This document shows, piece after piece, positions 16,417 to 23,232 of a stretch of DNA of 64,000 nt (position 1 is the stretch's first letter; every line of letters begins with the position of its first letter). The stretch covers positions 1-64,000 of the forward strand of contig CBDCSV010000008.1 in the NCBI GenBank assembly GCA_965221855.1, read 5' to 3'. This DNA comes from JAJDXO01 sp965221855 (GTDB taxonomy: Bacteria; Pseudomonadota; Alphaproteobacteria; Rhodospirillales; UBA2165). The notes beneath the pieces were generated by a model, which saw only the letters and a list, made by a program, of their open reading frames with translations, ran no database searches and had not been told where the DNA came from. Position numbers and translations under genes: made by a program.

Positions 16417-17295
16417 CTAGCTGTTTCGTTCCCCGAGTTGCTGTTGGATGGCGGCGCGGATTTTCTTCAGCGCCCGTTCCTCGATCTGGCGGATCCTCTC
16501 CCGGCTGACGCCGTAACGGGCGGCGAGCTCGGACAGGGTCTTCGGCTCGTCGGACAGGTGCCGGGCCTGGACGATTTCCCTGTCCCGTTCCGGCAGTTGC
16601 CGGACCGCCTCGCGGAGCAGCGCGCGCCGGAAATGGAACTCCTGTCCCTCGGCGACGGCTTCTTCCGGCGTTGCCCGGTCGTCTTCGAGAAGCTCGATGT
16701 GTTCGGGGGCGTTTTCGTCCATCCCGATCCTCTGGTTGAGGGAGGCGTCGCGGATGGTGAGCCGGGCGTTGAAGTCGCGAACTTTTTCCACGGGCTGGCC
16801 CAGCTTTTTGGCCAGGCGCTCCGCGGACTCGTCGCTCAGTTGTCCGCTGTCGTAGATATTGAGCCGCGCCTTGGCCTTCTTGAGGGCGAAGAAAAGCCGT
16901 TTCTGGGTATCCCGGGTGCCGGTTCGCACCAGCGACCATGAATCCAGGATGAACTCGGTCACCGCCGCCTTGATCCACCACATGGCGTAGGTGGCGAAAC
17001 GGACGCCGCGCTCCGGGTCGAATTTCTTCACCGCCCGCATGAGGCCGACATTGCGTTCGGAGACGAGGTCGGATGCCGGCAGGCCGTAGCCGCGGTACCG
17101 CAGGGCGATTTTGGCGACCAGGCGCAGATGGCTGGTCACCAGCTTGTGGGCCGCCTCGGCGTCCTGGTCTTCCTGCCAGCGCCGGGCGAGGGCGTACTCC
17201 TCATGCTCGGACAGCATGGGAAACCGTTGAATCTGACGTAGATAAGTCGAAAGGCCGGCATCGCTCGACAAAGCCGGCAACGCAAGCGTCGTCAT
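16417..17295 (-). CDS. rpoH: RNA polymerase heat-shock sigma factor (sigma-32)
   Basis: A group 3 sigma-70-family factor of 292 residues from ATG 17295, which has GGAGGG 7 bases upstream; an upstream in-frame start would add 19 unrelated residues. Region 2 (LRLVAKIALRYRGYGLP, GLMRAVKKFDPERGVRFATYAMWWIKAAVTEFIL), the RpoH box (TQKRLFFALKKAK) and the region 4 helix-turn-helix (LSELAARYGVSRERIRQIEERALKKI) are clear. It lies downstream of hsp20 and upstream of a DegQ-type protease, all on the minus strand. Confidence 0.95.
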   Translation of the reverse strand: MTTLALPALSSDAGLSTYLRQIQRFPMLSEHEEYALARRWQEDQDAEAAHKLVTSHLRLVAKIALRYRGYGLPASDLVSERNVGLMRAVKKFDPERGVRFATYAMWWIKAAVTEFILDSWSLVRTGTRDTQKRLFFALKKAKARLNIYDSGQLSDESAERLAKKLGQPVEKVRDFNARLTIRDASLNQRIGMDENAPEHIELLEDDRATPEEAVAEGQEFHFRRALLREAVRQLPERDREIVQARHLSDEPKTLSELAARYGVSRERIRQIEERALKKIRAAIQQQLGERNS

Positions 17296-17362
17296 TGTTC
17301 GATCCCTCCGATGATCCCCGGGCGCCCTCGACCGGCGCGCCCATCGAACCAACCAAACAGTT

Positions 17363-17390
17363 GGGAAGCCCCGGCGGACCGGGGCTTCCC
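17363..17390 (-). terminator. Hairpin between hsp20 and rpoH
   Basis: A perfect 12-bp inverted repeat GGGAAGCCCCGG / CCGGGGCTTCCC with a four-base loop lies 10 bases past the hsp20 stop. On the minus strand it is followed by AACTGTTTGGTTGG, only weakly T-rich. It is probably a partial terminator or an mRNA-stabilising stem that separates hsp20 from rpoH expression. Confidence 0.65.
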
Positions 17391-17399
17391 GTCGATCGG

Positions 17400-17882
17400 T
17401 TACGCAGCCTTCTTGTCGCCGCCGAGCATTTTTTGTGTCTTGTCCTTGAGGGACTTCGGCGACGCGGCGTCGATCTTGATGCTGCGGGGTTTCATTTCCT
17501 CGGGAATCTCCCGAACCAGGTCGACCGTCAGCAGACCGTTGTCCAGCGAGGCGCCCTCCACCTTGACGTGGTCGGCGAGGCTGAACTGCTTGGTGAAGGC
17601 CCGGTTGGCGATGCCCCGGTGCAGGAACTGGGCGTCGCTTTCGGCCTTCTTCCTGCCGCTGATCACCAAAGTGCCCTCGCGGACCTCCATGTCGAGGTCG
17701 TCGGTCGAGAACCCGGCAACCGCCAGGGTGATCCGGTAGTGGTCTTCACCGATGGTTTCGATGTTGTATGGCGGATAGCCGTTGTCGGCTTCCGTCAGCC
17801 GGGCCGAGCTTTCGAGCAACCGGGCCATGCGGTCGAAACCAATGGTCGAACGATAAATGGGAGTGAAGTCTAGAGTTACCAT
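17400..17882 (-). CDS. Small heat shock protein, Hsp20/IbpA family
   Basis: A 160-residue cytosolic holdase chaperone. The start MVTLDFTPIYRSTIGFDRMARLL is the usual IbpA-like N-terminus, followed by an alpha-crystallin domain (PPYNIETIGEDHYRITLAVAGF, then LVISGRKK, FLHRGIANRAFTKQFSLADHV, and the C-terminal NGLLTVDLVREIPEEMKPRSIKI). The start at 17882 has GGAGG 10 bases upstream inside a ROSE-like hairpin. Longer in-frame extensions are rejected because they read into that leader. Confidence 0.94.
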   Translation of the reverse strand: MVTLDFTPIYRSTIGFDRMARLLESSARLTEADNGYPPYNIETIGEDHYRITLAVAGFSTDDLDMEVREGTLVISGRKKAESDAQFLHRGIANRAFTKQFSLADHVKVEGASLDNGLLTVDLVREIPEEMKPRSIKIDAASPKSLKDKTQKMLGGDKKAA

Positions 17883-17887
17883 CGCTG

Positions 17888-17911
17888 TACATCCTCCGTT
17901 GAAGCAATGCA
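17888..17911 (-). promoter_or_regulatory. ROSE-like RNA thermometer in hsp20 leader
   Basis: In the hsp20 leader, UGCAUUGCU pairs with AGGAUGUA around a short loop (UCAACGG), with the G of UUGCU left as the bulged or non-canonical base. It covers part of the GGAGG ribosome-binding site. This is the conserved terminal hairpin of ROSE elements, which block translation of small heat-shock genes at low temperature in alphaproteobacteria. The GC-rich leader upstream (about 17912-17975) can form further stems. Confidence 0.65.
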
Positions 17912-17976
17912 AAACGTTGATTTTCACGCGATCCTGCCGCGTCGCGCCAAGCCCCGAATGGGCGCCCGGCGGAAAA

Positions 17977-18006
17977 ATATTTATCAAATTCGGATTCGAT
18001 TTCAAG
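17977..18006 (-). promoter_or_regulatory. Candidate RpoH-dependent promoter of hsp20
   Basis: On the minus strand CTTGAAA (18006-18000) is followed, 17 bases after the CTTG, by GATAAATAT (17985-17977). The alphaproteobacterial heat-shock consensus is CTTG, about 17-18 bases, then a CTATAT-like box. The -10 match is only fair. Confidence 0.4.
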
Positions 18007-18275
18007 GGGGGAAATGAAATTTTTTATTGTTCTATTTCAAATACTTATTATGAAACGATTTCGGAATACAACTCGGAAATTGACTGAGCGGTCTCGAGGC
18101 CGTCCATCGCCGGTCCGATGCCCGGCCCCGCGGCGCCGGCGGTAGGCTGCCTCCGGTTCGGACGGTATGGCTTGTTGCAAGCCGTTATCACTGGCCAATT
18201 GCCGAAGGTCCGTGCTATTGCGGTCCCCGGACATCAATGGGCCGGGCGGCCCGACGGAACCGCGGGGGGAGCTCC

Positions 18276-18752
18276 ATGCAGGGCGACAAAAAGGTCATCG
18301 AGTGCCTCAACAAGGTGCTCAAGAACGAACTGACGGCGATCAATCAATACTTCCTGCATTCACGGATGCTGAAGGATTGGGGGCTGCAGCGGCTGGCCCG
18401 CCATGAATACGAGGAATCCATCGACGAGATGAAGCACGCCGACATGATCATCGAGCGGGTCATCTTTCTCGAAGGGCTTCCGAACCTGCAGGACCTCGGC
18501 AAGCTCTATATCGGCGAGAACGTCAAGGAGGTGCTCGAATGCGACCTCCGGACGGAGATGGAAGCCATTCCCGATCTCCGGGACGGCATCTCCCACTGCG
18601 AGTCGGCGGCCGACTACGTCACCCGCGACCTGTTTCGCTCCATCCTCGATAACGAGGAAGAGCACGTGGACTGGATCGAGACCCAGCTCGGCATGATCGA
18701 GAAGATGGGGGTCGAGCATTACATGAATGCCCAGGTGCACGGGGACGACTAG
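18276..18752 (+). CDS. bfr: Bacterioferritin
   Basis: A 158-residue iron-storage ferritin with b-type haem. Start MQGDKKVIECLNKVLKNELTAINQYFLH; the ferroxidase glutamates and histidines are in NELTAINQYF, EESIDEMKHADMI and EEEHVDWIETQL. GGGGGAG precedes the ATG at 18276; a longer in-frame start at 18237 is not supported. It converges on bfd, which encodes the ferredoxin that releases its iron. Confidence 0.95.
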   Translation: MQGDKKVIECLNKVLKNELTAINQYFLHSRMLKDWGLQRLARHEYEESIDEMKHADMIIERVIFLEGLPNLQDLGKLYIGENVKEVLECDLRTEMEAIPDLRDGISHCESAADYVTRDLFRSILDNEEEHVDWIETQLGMIEKMGVEHYMNAQVHGDD

Positions 18753-18765
18753 AGCCGATCATGGT

Positions 18766-18794
18766 TTGCCGGAATCGCTCTGCGATGCCGGCAA
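18766..18794. terminator. Hairpin between convergent bfr and bfd
   Basis: TTGCCGG pairs with CCGGCAA, and an inner ATCG pairs with CGAT around a five-base loop (one mismatch between). It lies between the two convergent stops, so it could serve either strand, although no long U-tract follows. Confidence 0.5.
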
Positions 18795-18810
18795 TCCATG
18801 TGAATCCGAT

Positions 18811-18987
18811 CTAGGCCGCGGCGGCGCCTCTGGTCCGATCGATCACCGCCTGGGCCTCGTCCAGGCACTTGCCGCACTCGGGAGTTTCGCCCAGGCGCTC
18901 ATAGGCCTCGGCAGCCGACGTCACGCCCTCTTCGGCGAGCCGGCGGATCTGACTGTCCGTATAGCCGTGGCACAAGCAAACGTACAT
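18811..18987 (-). CDS. bfd: Bacterioferritin-associated ferredoxin
   Basis: A 58-residue [2Fe-2S] protein that reduces ferric iron in bacterioferritin for release. Start MYVCLCHGYTDSQIRRLAEEG; the cluster ligands are CLC (residues 4 and 6) and ECGKC near residues 37-40, with the helical BFD fold between. An in-frame upstream start at 19020 is less likely because the family begins with MYVC. A Fur-box-like palindrome lies 56 bases upstream. Confidence 0.93.
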   Translation of the reverse strand: MYVCLCHGYTDSQIRRLAEEGVTSAAEAYERLGETPECGKCLDEAQAVIDRTRGAAAA

Positions 18988-19042
18988 GGCGATCCTCTCG
19001 GGCCGGTAGAACGACCGCACCCCTCCGCCCTTATATTGGTTT

Positions 19043-19061
19043 ATTGAGAATGATTGTCAAT
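19043..19061 (-). promoter_or_regulatory. Fur-box-like operator upstream of bfd
   Basis: ATTGAGAATGATTGTCAAT is a 19-base near-palindrome with arms ATTGA/TCAAT, very close to the classical Fur site. It lies in the bfd promoter region and would give iron-repressed expression. Confidence 0.7.
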
Positions 19062-19108
19062 TGCGGAAATGGGCGCGGCGAGAAGGAACCCGGTCTTCGG
19101 GCGCGGAC

Positions 19109-19294
19109 CTATTCCTCGGCGGCCACAGGTCCGAAAACGGTGAGCGTGTCGACCGGGCGCTGGCCGATGGTCTCGGGGCCGATCCCCTGGAACACCCGGC
19201 GCGGGTCCGCCGATGACCGCTCCCCCTCATACTTGAAGCAGGTGTCGAGCCACGCGTCGGCGGTCTCCCGGCCGTCGGCGGGCTGGTCCGTCAT
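19109..19294 (-). CDS. Hypothetical 61-residue protein
   Basis: A small frame starting 12 bases after the bdhA stop on the same strand: MTDQPADGRETADAWLDTCFKYEGERS and so on, ending DTLTVFGPVAAEE. I do not recognise the family. It has no membrane segment or metal motif. Its position suggests co-transcription with bdhA, but a spurious frame in GC-rich DNA cannot be excluded. Confidence 0.4.
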   Translation of the reverse strand: MTDQPADGRETADAWLDTCFKYEGERSSADPRRVFQGIGPETIGQRPVDTLTVFGPVAAEE

Positions 19295-19306
19295 CTCCCG
19301 CCCCGC

Positions 19307-20089
19307 TCAGTGGGCGGTCCAGCCGCCATCCACGGGAAGCGCCGCGCCGGTGATCTGCGCGGCCGCGTCCGAGCAGAGAAACACGGCGAGCGCGGCCAAT
19401 TGCTCGACGGTGACGAATTCCTTGGTCGCCTGCGCCCCCAGCATCACGTCGCGCACCACGTCTTCCTCGCTGATCCCCCGGAGCTTGGCCGTTTCGGGGA
19501 TTTGTTTCTCGACCAGGGGCGTCCGCACGTAGCCCGGACAAATGGCGTTGCAGGTGACGCCGAACTCGGCGGCCTCGAGCGCCACCGTCTTGGTGAGGCC
19601 GAGCATGCCGTGCTTGGCCGAGACATAGGCCGACTTGAAGGGCGAGGCGACCAGCCCGTGGGCCGAGGCGAGATTGATGATCCGTCCCCATCGCCGGTCC
19701 TTCATTCCCGGCAGCGCCGCGCGGATCATATGGAAGGCGCTGGAGAGATTGATGGCGATGATGGCGTCCCACTTGTCGATGGGGAGCTCGTCCAACGGCG
19801 CCACATGCTGAATGCCCGCATTGTTGACGATGATGTCGGCGGAGCCGAACTCGGTCCGGGCGGCCTCCACCAGGCCGGCAATCTCATCCGGTCTGGTCAT
19901 GTCGGCGCCGTTGTAGCCGACGCCGACACCGCACTCGTCGGCGAGACCGGCGCGAGCCGCCTCGATGCCGGCCTCGTCGCCGAAGCCGTTGAGCATGATG
20001 TTGTATCCGTTCGCGGCCAGCGCCCGGGCAATGCCCTGCCCGATGCCGCTGGTCGAGCCGGTGACGATGGCGGTCTTGTTGTCCGGCAT
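19307..20089 (-). CDS. bdhA: 3-hydroxybutyrate dehydrogenase
   Basis: A 260-residue short-chain dehydrogenase that interconverts 3-hydroxybutyrate and acetoacetate with NAD. It has the TGSTSGIGQGIARALA nucleotide motif, NNAGIQHVAPLDELP, the catalytic Ser/Tyr/Lys in the segment ASAHGLVASPFKSAYVSAKHG, and the long alpha-helical loop and C-terminus TGAALPVDGGWTAH typical of this enzyme. It mobilises polyhydroxybutyrate together with the CoA transferase encoded at 47-48 kb. The start has GGA about 10 bases upstream. Confidence 0.93.
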   Translation of the reverse strand: MPDNKTAIVTGSTSGIGQGIARALAANGYNIMLNGFGDEAGIEAARAGLADECGVGVGYNGADMTRPDEIAGLVEAARTEFGSADIIVNNAGIQHVAPLDELPIDKWDAIIAINLSSAFHMIRAALPGMKDRRWGRIINLASAHGLVASPFKSAYVSAKHGMLGLTKTVALEAAEFGVTCNAICPGYVRTPLVEKQIPETAKLRGISEEDVVRDVMLGAQATKEFVTVEQLAALAVFLCSDAAAQITGAALPVDGGWTAH

Positions 20090-20194
20090 GTGATTGGTCC
20101 TTTGCGGGTTGCGCCTGCTTGGGCGCCCAGCCTATCAACGGACACGGGAATTTGCACTATTTTGCACCGCAAAACATACCCCCGGGCGGCCCGG

Positions 20195-20220
20195 AAAAAA
20201 GGCCCCGCCGGGAGCGGGGC
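20195..20220 (-). terminator. Rho-independent terminator-like hairpin
   Basis: On the minus strand GCCCCG ... CGGGGC is followed by CCTTTTTT. It would stop leftward transcription coming from cbtBA before bdhA, about 340 bases past the cbtA stop. Confidence 0.6.
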
Positions 20221-20297
20221 ATGACGGTTTGGTTTGTGTCGTATCTCTACTCGTCATACCCCGGCGCAAGTCCGGGGTATCCAGATTTCCAATTCTT

Positions 20298-20375
20298 GAA
20301 CCACAGAGACGGTGAGACGGTGAGATAGGAGGAGTAAACCATTCCTCCTCCGTGTCCTCTGTGTCTCTGTGGTGA
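20298..20375. repeat. Dispersed repeat, ACCACAGAGAC family, copy 1
   Basis: The block contains ACCACAGAGACGGTGAGACG, AGGAGGAGTAAACCATTCCTCC and a near-inverse of the first part (TGTCTCTGTGGTGAG), so it can fold on itself. A related block lies at 24420-24485. Confidence 0.55.
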
Positions 20376-20560
20376 GATCCTTATTTCGTGGATGCCCCCG
20401 CCACTTTGCCGGTTGGCCGGCAAAGCCGGCCTACGCCGTCCGAAAGTCGGCTTCGGCCGACTGAAGGCCGGTCCAGTGAGCCGGGGCATGACGGCGGGTG
20501 CTGATTTTGACGAAACCGCGCCGTGGTTCCGTCAAAACATGATCCGATCTAGGCCCGCGC

Positions 20561-21289
20561 TTATCCGACCCGGCCCGAAAAATAGCTCGTCAGGGCGCCG
20601 AGCAGCATCCAGAACAATGCGGTCACGACCAGCGTCGCGACGATAAACTGGGATACCAGTTCGGCGGGCACGGCGTGCTCCACATGGACCCGCTCGATCT
20701 GAACGAAATGCGGCGCGGCGATGAGCAGGGCGCCGGCAATTCTCCAAGGCATCCGTTTGCCGAGGAAAAGAAGCGCCAGCCCTCCGGCCGTGAGGACGGT
20801 CGTCGCCATCGCCCAGGTCTGGCGGGCGATAAGGTCCTCTTCGGCGGCCATGCCGGGGAGTTCGGGCGGAAGACCGAAGGCCGGGGCCAGGTGCACCGCG
20901 GTAAAGCCGGCCAGCCCCCATATGATCCCCTCCCGCCAGGAGACCCGCCGCCGGCTGAGGACGAAGGCGGCCGACAGGACGAGACCGAATCCGATGGCCG
21001 TGATCAGATTCGAGAGCAGCGAAAACGCCGTCCGTTCGAGGCCGCCGGCCGGCGACCATTCGTCATCGCTCTGAGAATCGCCATGAGAATGACCGGCGCC
21101 GTCTTCATGTGAACGGCTCCGGGGCGCCGCCGCGTGCGCCGCGCCGTGGTCATGGCCGCCCGCGGCCTGTCCCTCGTAGCTCTCGGCCTCGAACACCATG
21201 GGGACGATCTTCACCTGCTGGGCGCCGAATATGAACAGCCCGGCGAGTATCCCGGCCATAAGGCCCGGATAGAAAATCGATCTGAACAA
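20561..21289 (-). CDS. cbtA: Cobalt transporter subunit CbtA
   Basis: A 242-residue membrane protein of the CbtA family of predicted cobalt importers. The start is TTG with GGAG upstream (MFRSIFYPGLMAGILAGLFIFGAQQ). A histidine-rich loop (GGHDHGAAHAAAP, then HEDGAGHSHGDS) follows the first helix. Further helices include NLITAIGFGLVLSAAFVL, EGIIWGLAGFTAVHLAPAFGLPPELPG, and the C-terminal FIVATLVVTALFWMLLGALTSYF. It lies just downstream of cbtB and a cobalamin riboswitch. Confidence 0.92.
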   Translation of the reverse strand: MFRSIFYPGLMAGILAGLFIFGAQQVKIVPMVFEAESYEGQAAGGHDHGAAHAAAPRSRSHEDGAGHSHGDSQSDDEWSPAGGLERTAFSLLSNLITAIGFGLVLSAAFVLSRRRVSWREGIIWGLAGFTAVHLAPAFGLPPELPGMAAEEDLIARQTWAMATTVLTAGGLALLFLGKRMPWRIAGALLIAAPHFVQIERVHVEHAVPAELVSQFIVATLVVTALFWMLLGALTSYFSGRVG

Positions 21290-21310
21290 CTGGTATCTCC
21301 GGCGGCAGGC

Positions 21311-21505
21311 CTAGTGGCAGGGAAACCCGGTTGCGTGGCGGACGTCATGGGCCGCGCCGTGGAGCGCGATGGGATTTGCGTACGCCGCTCCCCACACCAG
21401 AAAGGCTCCGAACGCCAGCACCAGGATCGCCGACAGCCGCCGTTTCCCGTCCTCGGAAGCGAGGGCCTCCGGCGCCGGTTGCATTGTTGCCGTTTCGCTC
21501 GACAT
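21311..21505 (-). CDS. cbtB: Cobalt transporter subunit CbtB
   Basis: A 64-residue protein with one membrane helix (RLSAILVLAFGAFLVWGAAY) and the conserved C-terminal histidine cluster LHGAAHDVRHATGFPCH, which probably binds cobalt. The start MSSETATMQPAP at 21505 is the first ATG after the riboswitch and has GGAGG upstream. It is the first gene of the cbtBA operon. Confidence 0.92.
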   Translation of the reverse strand: MSSETATMQPAPEALASEDGKRRLSAILVLAFGAFLVWGAAYANPIALHGAAHDVRHATGFPCH

Positions 21506-21569
21506 GTTCACCCTCCGTGTTCGACGCGCGCGCCGCGGTGAACTCCCCCAAGGGTTCCGCGGCCAAACG

Positions 21570-21688
21570 GACGGCAGGTATCTGACTTTCAGCCCGGGCT
21601 GATCACAGTTGCGGGGGCAGTCCCGGATTTTCGCCGGGTTCCCTTGACCATCCAGCCGACAGAGTAGCCCCTGCCGGCCCATGGTCAA
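21570..21688 (-). promoter_or_regulatory. Cobalamin (B12) riboswitch
   Basis: On the minus strand the leader of cbtB contains AAGGGAACCCGGCGAAAATC, then GACTGCCCCCGCAACTGTGA, then GTCAGATACCTGCC, the conserved core blocks of the AdoCbl riboswitch in the right order and spacing (a compact version). It should switch off cobalt uptake when cobalamin is plentiful. Confidence 0.9.
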
Positions 21689-21768
21689 GACCGGTCGTGG
21701 CCGGTGTCCCTGGGGGCCTGATTGCGGCGCCCGTGTCCGCTTTTGTCATCGTGGCCGCGGCTATGGCC

Positions 21769-22233
21769 CTAATGATCGCCCATGGCGCCCGCGCCCATGA
21801 TCCGGACCGTTACGTCGACCTTGCCCGCCTCGGCGAAATAGAGCGACAGCGAAAACGTTTCGCCCTTCTTCAACCGCCGTTTCAGGTCCATCAGCATGAT
21901 GTGGAGCCCGCCCGGTTTGAGTTGGACCGTTTTGCCCTTGGGCAGCGGAATCTTCCCGATCCCGCCCATGCGGGCCCGTCCGCCGTCATGGACAATCCGG
22001 TGCAGCTCGACGCGCCCGGCGACCGGGGAGCTTGCCCTGGTCAAGCTGTCCGCGCCGCCCCTGTTGGCGATGGTGAGGTAGGCGACGCCGGGCCGCGATC
22101 CGCCGGTGGACGCCCGGGCCCAGGGGTTCGAAATGGTCAGCCCGCCGACGGTGATATCCGCCGCCAGGGAGGCGCCGGCCGGAACGGCGAGGATGGCTGC
22201 CGCCGCGAGAACGGCGCCGAAGACGGTTTTCAT
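21769..22233 (-). CDS. PCu(A)C periplasmic copper chaperone
   Basis: A 154-residue secreted protein with a signal peptide (about 1-24) and the copper-binding signature H(M)x10Mx21HxM, seen as ELHRIVHDGGRARMGG and GGLHIMLMDLKRRLKKGE. Such proteins deliver Cu(I) to the CuA site of cytochrome oxidase together with SCO proteins, one of which is encoded just upstream on the same strand. Confidence 0.92.
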   Translation of the reverse strand: MKTVFGAVLAAAAILAVPAGASLAADITVGGLTISNPWARASTGGSRPGVAYLTIANRGGADSLTRASSPVAGRVELHRIVHDGGRARMGGIGKIPLPKGKTVQLKPGGLHIMLMDLKRRLKKGETFSLSLYFAEAGKVDVTVRIMGAGAMGDH

Positions 22234-22294
22234 GATCGTTCCCTTCGCCCTTCAGAGTCTCTACTCAACTAAGGGATTCCCGTTTTTGCCCCCC

Positions 22295-22362
22295 CGCCCT
22301 AGCCCTCCCCCTCGGCCTACTCCGCCGAAGTAGCCTTCGGCTACGAAGGCTGGAAGGGGGAG
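22295..22362. repeat. REP-like dispersed repeat, copy 1
   Basis: A roughly 60-base block CCCTCCCCCTCGGCCTACTC, CGCCGAAGTAGCCTTCGGCT, ACGAAGGCTGGAAGGGGG. It contains the internal inverted pair GTAGCC/GGCTAC. A near-identical copy lies in inverted orientation at about 24335-24400. Confidence 0.75.
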
Positions 22363-22442
22363 GTCGAGACGGCCGGCGATTAGCCGGGCGTCGAGGGTGG
22401 GGGGATATGGAAATTCTCCCTCACCCGGTGCCGTCCTTATCA

Positions 22443-22484
22443 CCGCAACACTCCTATGGCGGCTCAATTGAGTCCGGACCCTGG
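22443..22484. repeat. Dispersed repeat TATGGCGGCTCAAT family, copy A
   Basis: About 42 bases (CCGCAACACTCCTATGGCGG, then CTCAATTGAGTCCGGACCCT) nearly identical to 44023-44064 and, over 29 bases, to 45300-45328. The minus-strand reading of this copy supplies the last residues and stop of the SCO gene. Confidence 0.8.
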
Positions 22485-23131
22485 AGCCGGGCCCGGATGT
22501 CGTCCGCCATCGCCTTGGCCGGCGTGCCATAGGAATAGTGGCGGATAAACTCGCCGGCGGGCGACATGAGGTACGTGACGGAGGAGTGATCCATCAGATA
22601 GAACCGGTCCTCCCTGGGCTTGGCCTGCTCCTCCGCCGAAACGTTCTTGGCGTAGAAAATCCGGAACGCCTTGGCGACGCCGGCGATCTGTTCCGGCGTC
22701 CCCGTAAGGCCGGTGATCCTTTTGTCGAACAGTTCCATGTAGTCGCCGAGCGCCTCGGGATCGTCGCGCTCGGGATCGACGGTCACGAACAGGGCGTTGA
22801 CGTCCTTGGCCTTGTCGCCCAATCGATCGAGGGCGAAGGCGATTTCATTCATCGTCGTCGGGCAGATATCCGGACAATGGGTGAAGCCGAAGAAGATCAG
22901 CGTGTGCTTGCCGAGATAATCCTTTTCGGTAACGGCCTCGCCCCGGTGATTGACGAGGGTGAACGGACCGCCGATGGACGCGCCGGCGACCGTGCCCGTC
23001 GTGCCGATGACCTTGGTCTTCACGGCGGGCCCGTCCGGCAGCTTGGCCGTATTTGCGATCAGGAATCCGCCGAGACCGGCGGCGACGGCCAGCGCCGCGG
23101 CGGGCACGATCATCCTGGGTGAGATCCGCAT
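22454..23131 (-). CDS. SCO1/SenC copper chaperone
   Basis: A membrane-anchored thioredoxin-fold protein for CuA assembly of cytochrome c oxidase. From ATG 23131 it has 225 residues; an upstream in-frame start at 23191 would add 20. One N-terminal helix (IVPAAALAVAAGLGGFLIAN) is followed by the CxxxC copper motif FTHCPDICPTT and the distal histidine in LMDHSSVTYLMSP. The C-terminal GPDSIEPP comes from a dispersed repeat also found at the end of an unrelated gene at 45.3 kb. Confidence 0.92.
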   Translation of the reverse strand: MRISPRMIVPAAALAVAAGLGGFLIANTAKLPDGPAVKTKVIGTTGTVAGASIGGPFTLVNHRGEAVTEKDYLGKHTLIFFGFTHCPDICPTTMNEIAFALDRLGDKAKDVNALFVTVDPERDDPEALGDYMELFDKRITGLTGTPEQIAGVAKAFRIFYAKNVSAEEQAKPREDRFYLMDHSSVTYLMSPAGEFIRHYSYGTPAKAMADDIRARLQGPDSIEPP

Positions 23132-23232
23132 GGCGGCAATCTTATGAATCGCGCTCGCGGTGACAAGTGTTACGCGATCAAAATTCTTCACGGTTGCTTG
23201 ATGGCGCGGAACGCGCTAGGCCGGTCGACGCC

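Larger units (their letters stand above)
20090..20560. other. Intergenic repeat-rich region between bdhA and cbtA
   Basis: No credible gene is seen. It holds a terminator-like hairpin (20202-20220), a palindromic string CCCCGGCGCAAGTCCGGGG (from about 20260), a segment beginning ACCACAGAGAC (about 20300-20375) that recurs near 24422, and a GCCGG-rich palindromic block (about 20400-20490) that recurs in part near 24555. Confidence 0.6.

Noticed and set aside
22261..22530. An 89-residue minus-strand frame over the REP-like block
   Set aside because: It consists of the repeat and the end of the SCO gene read in another frame.
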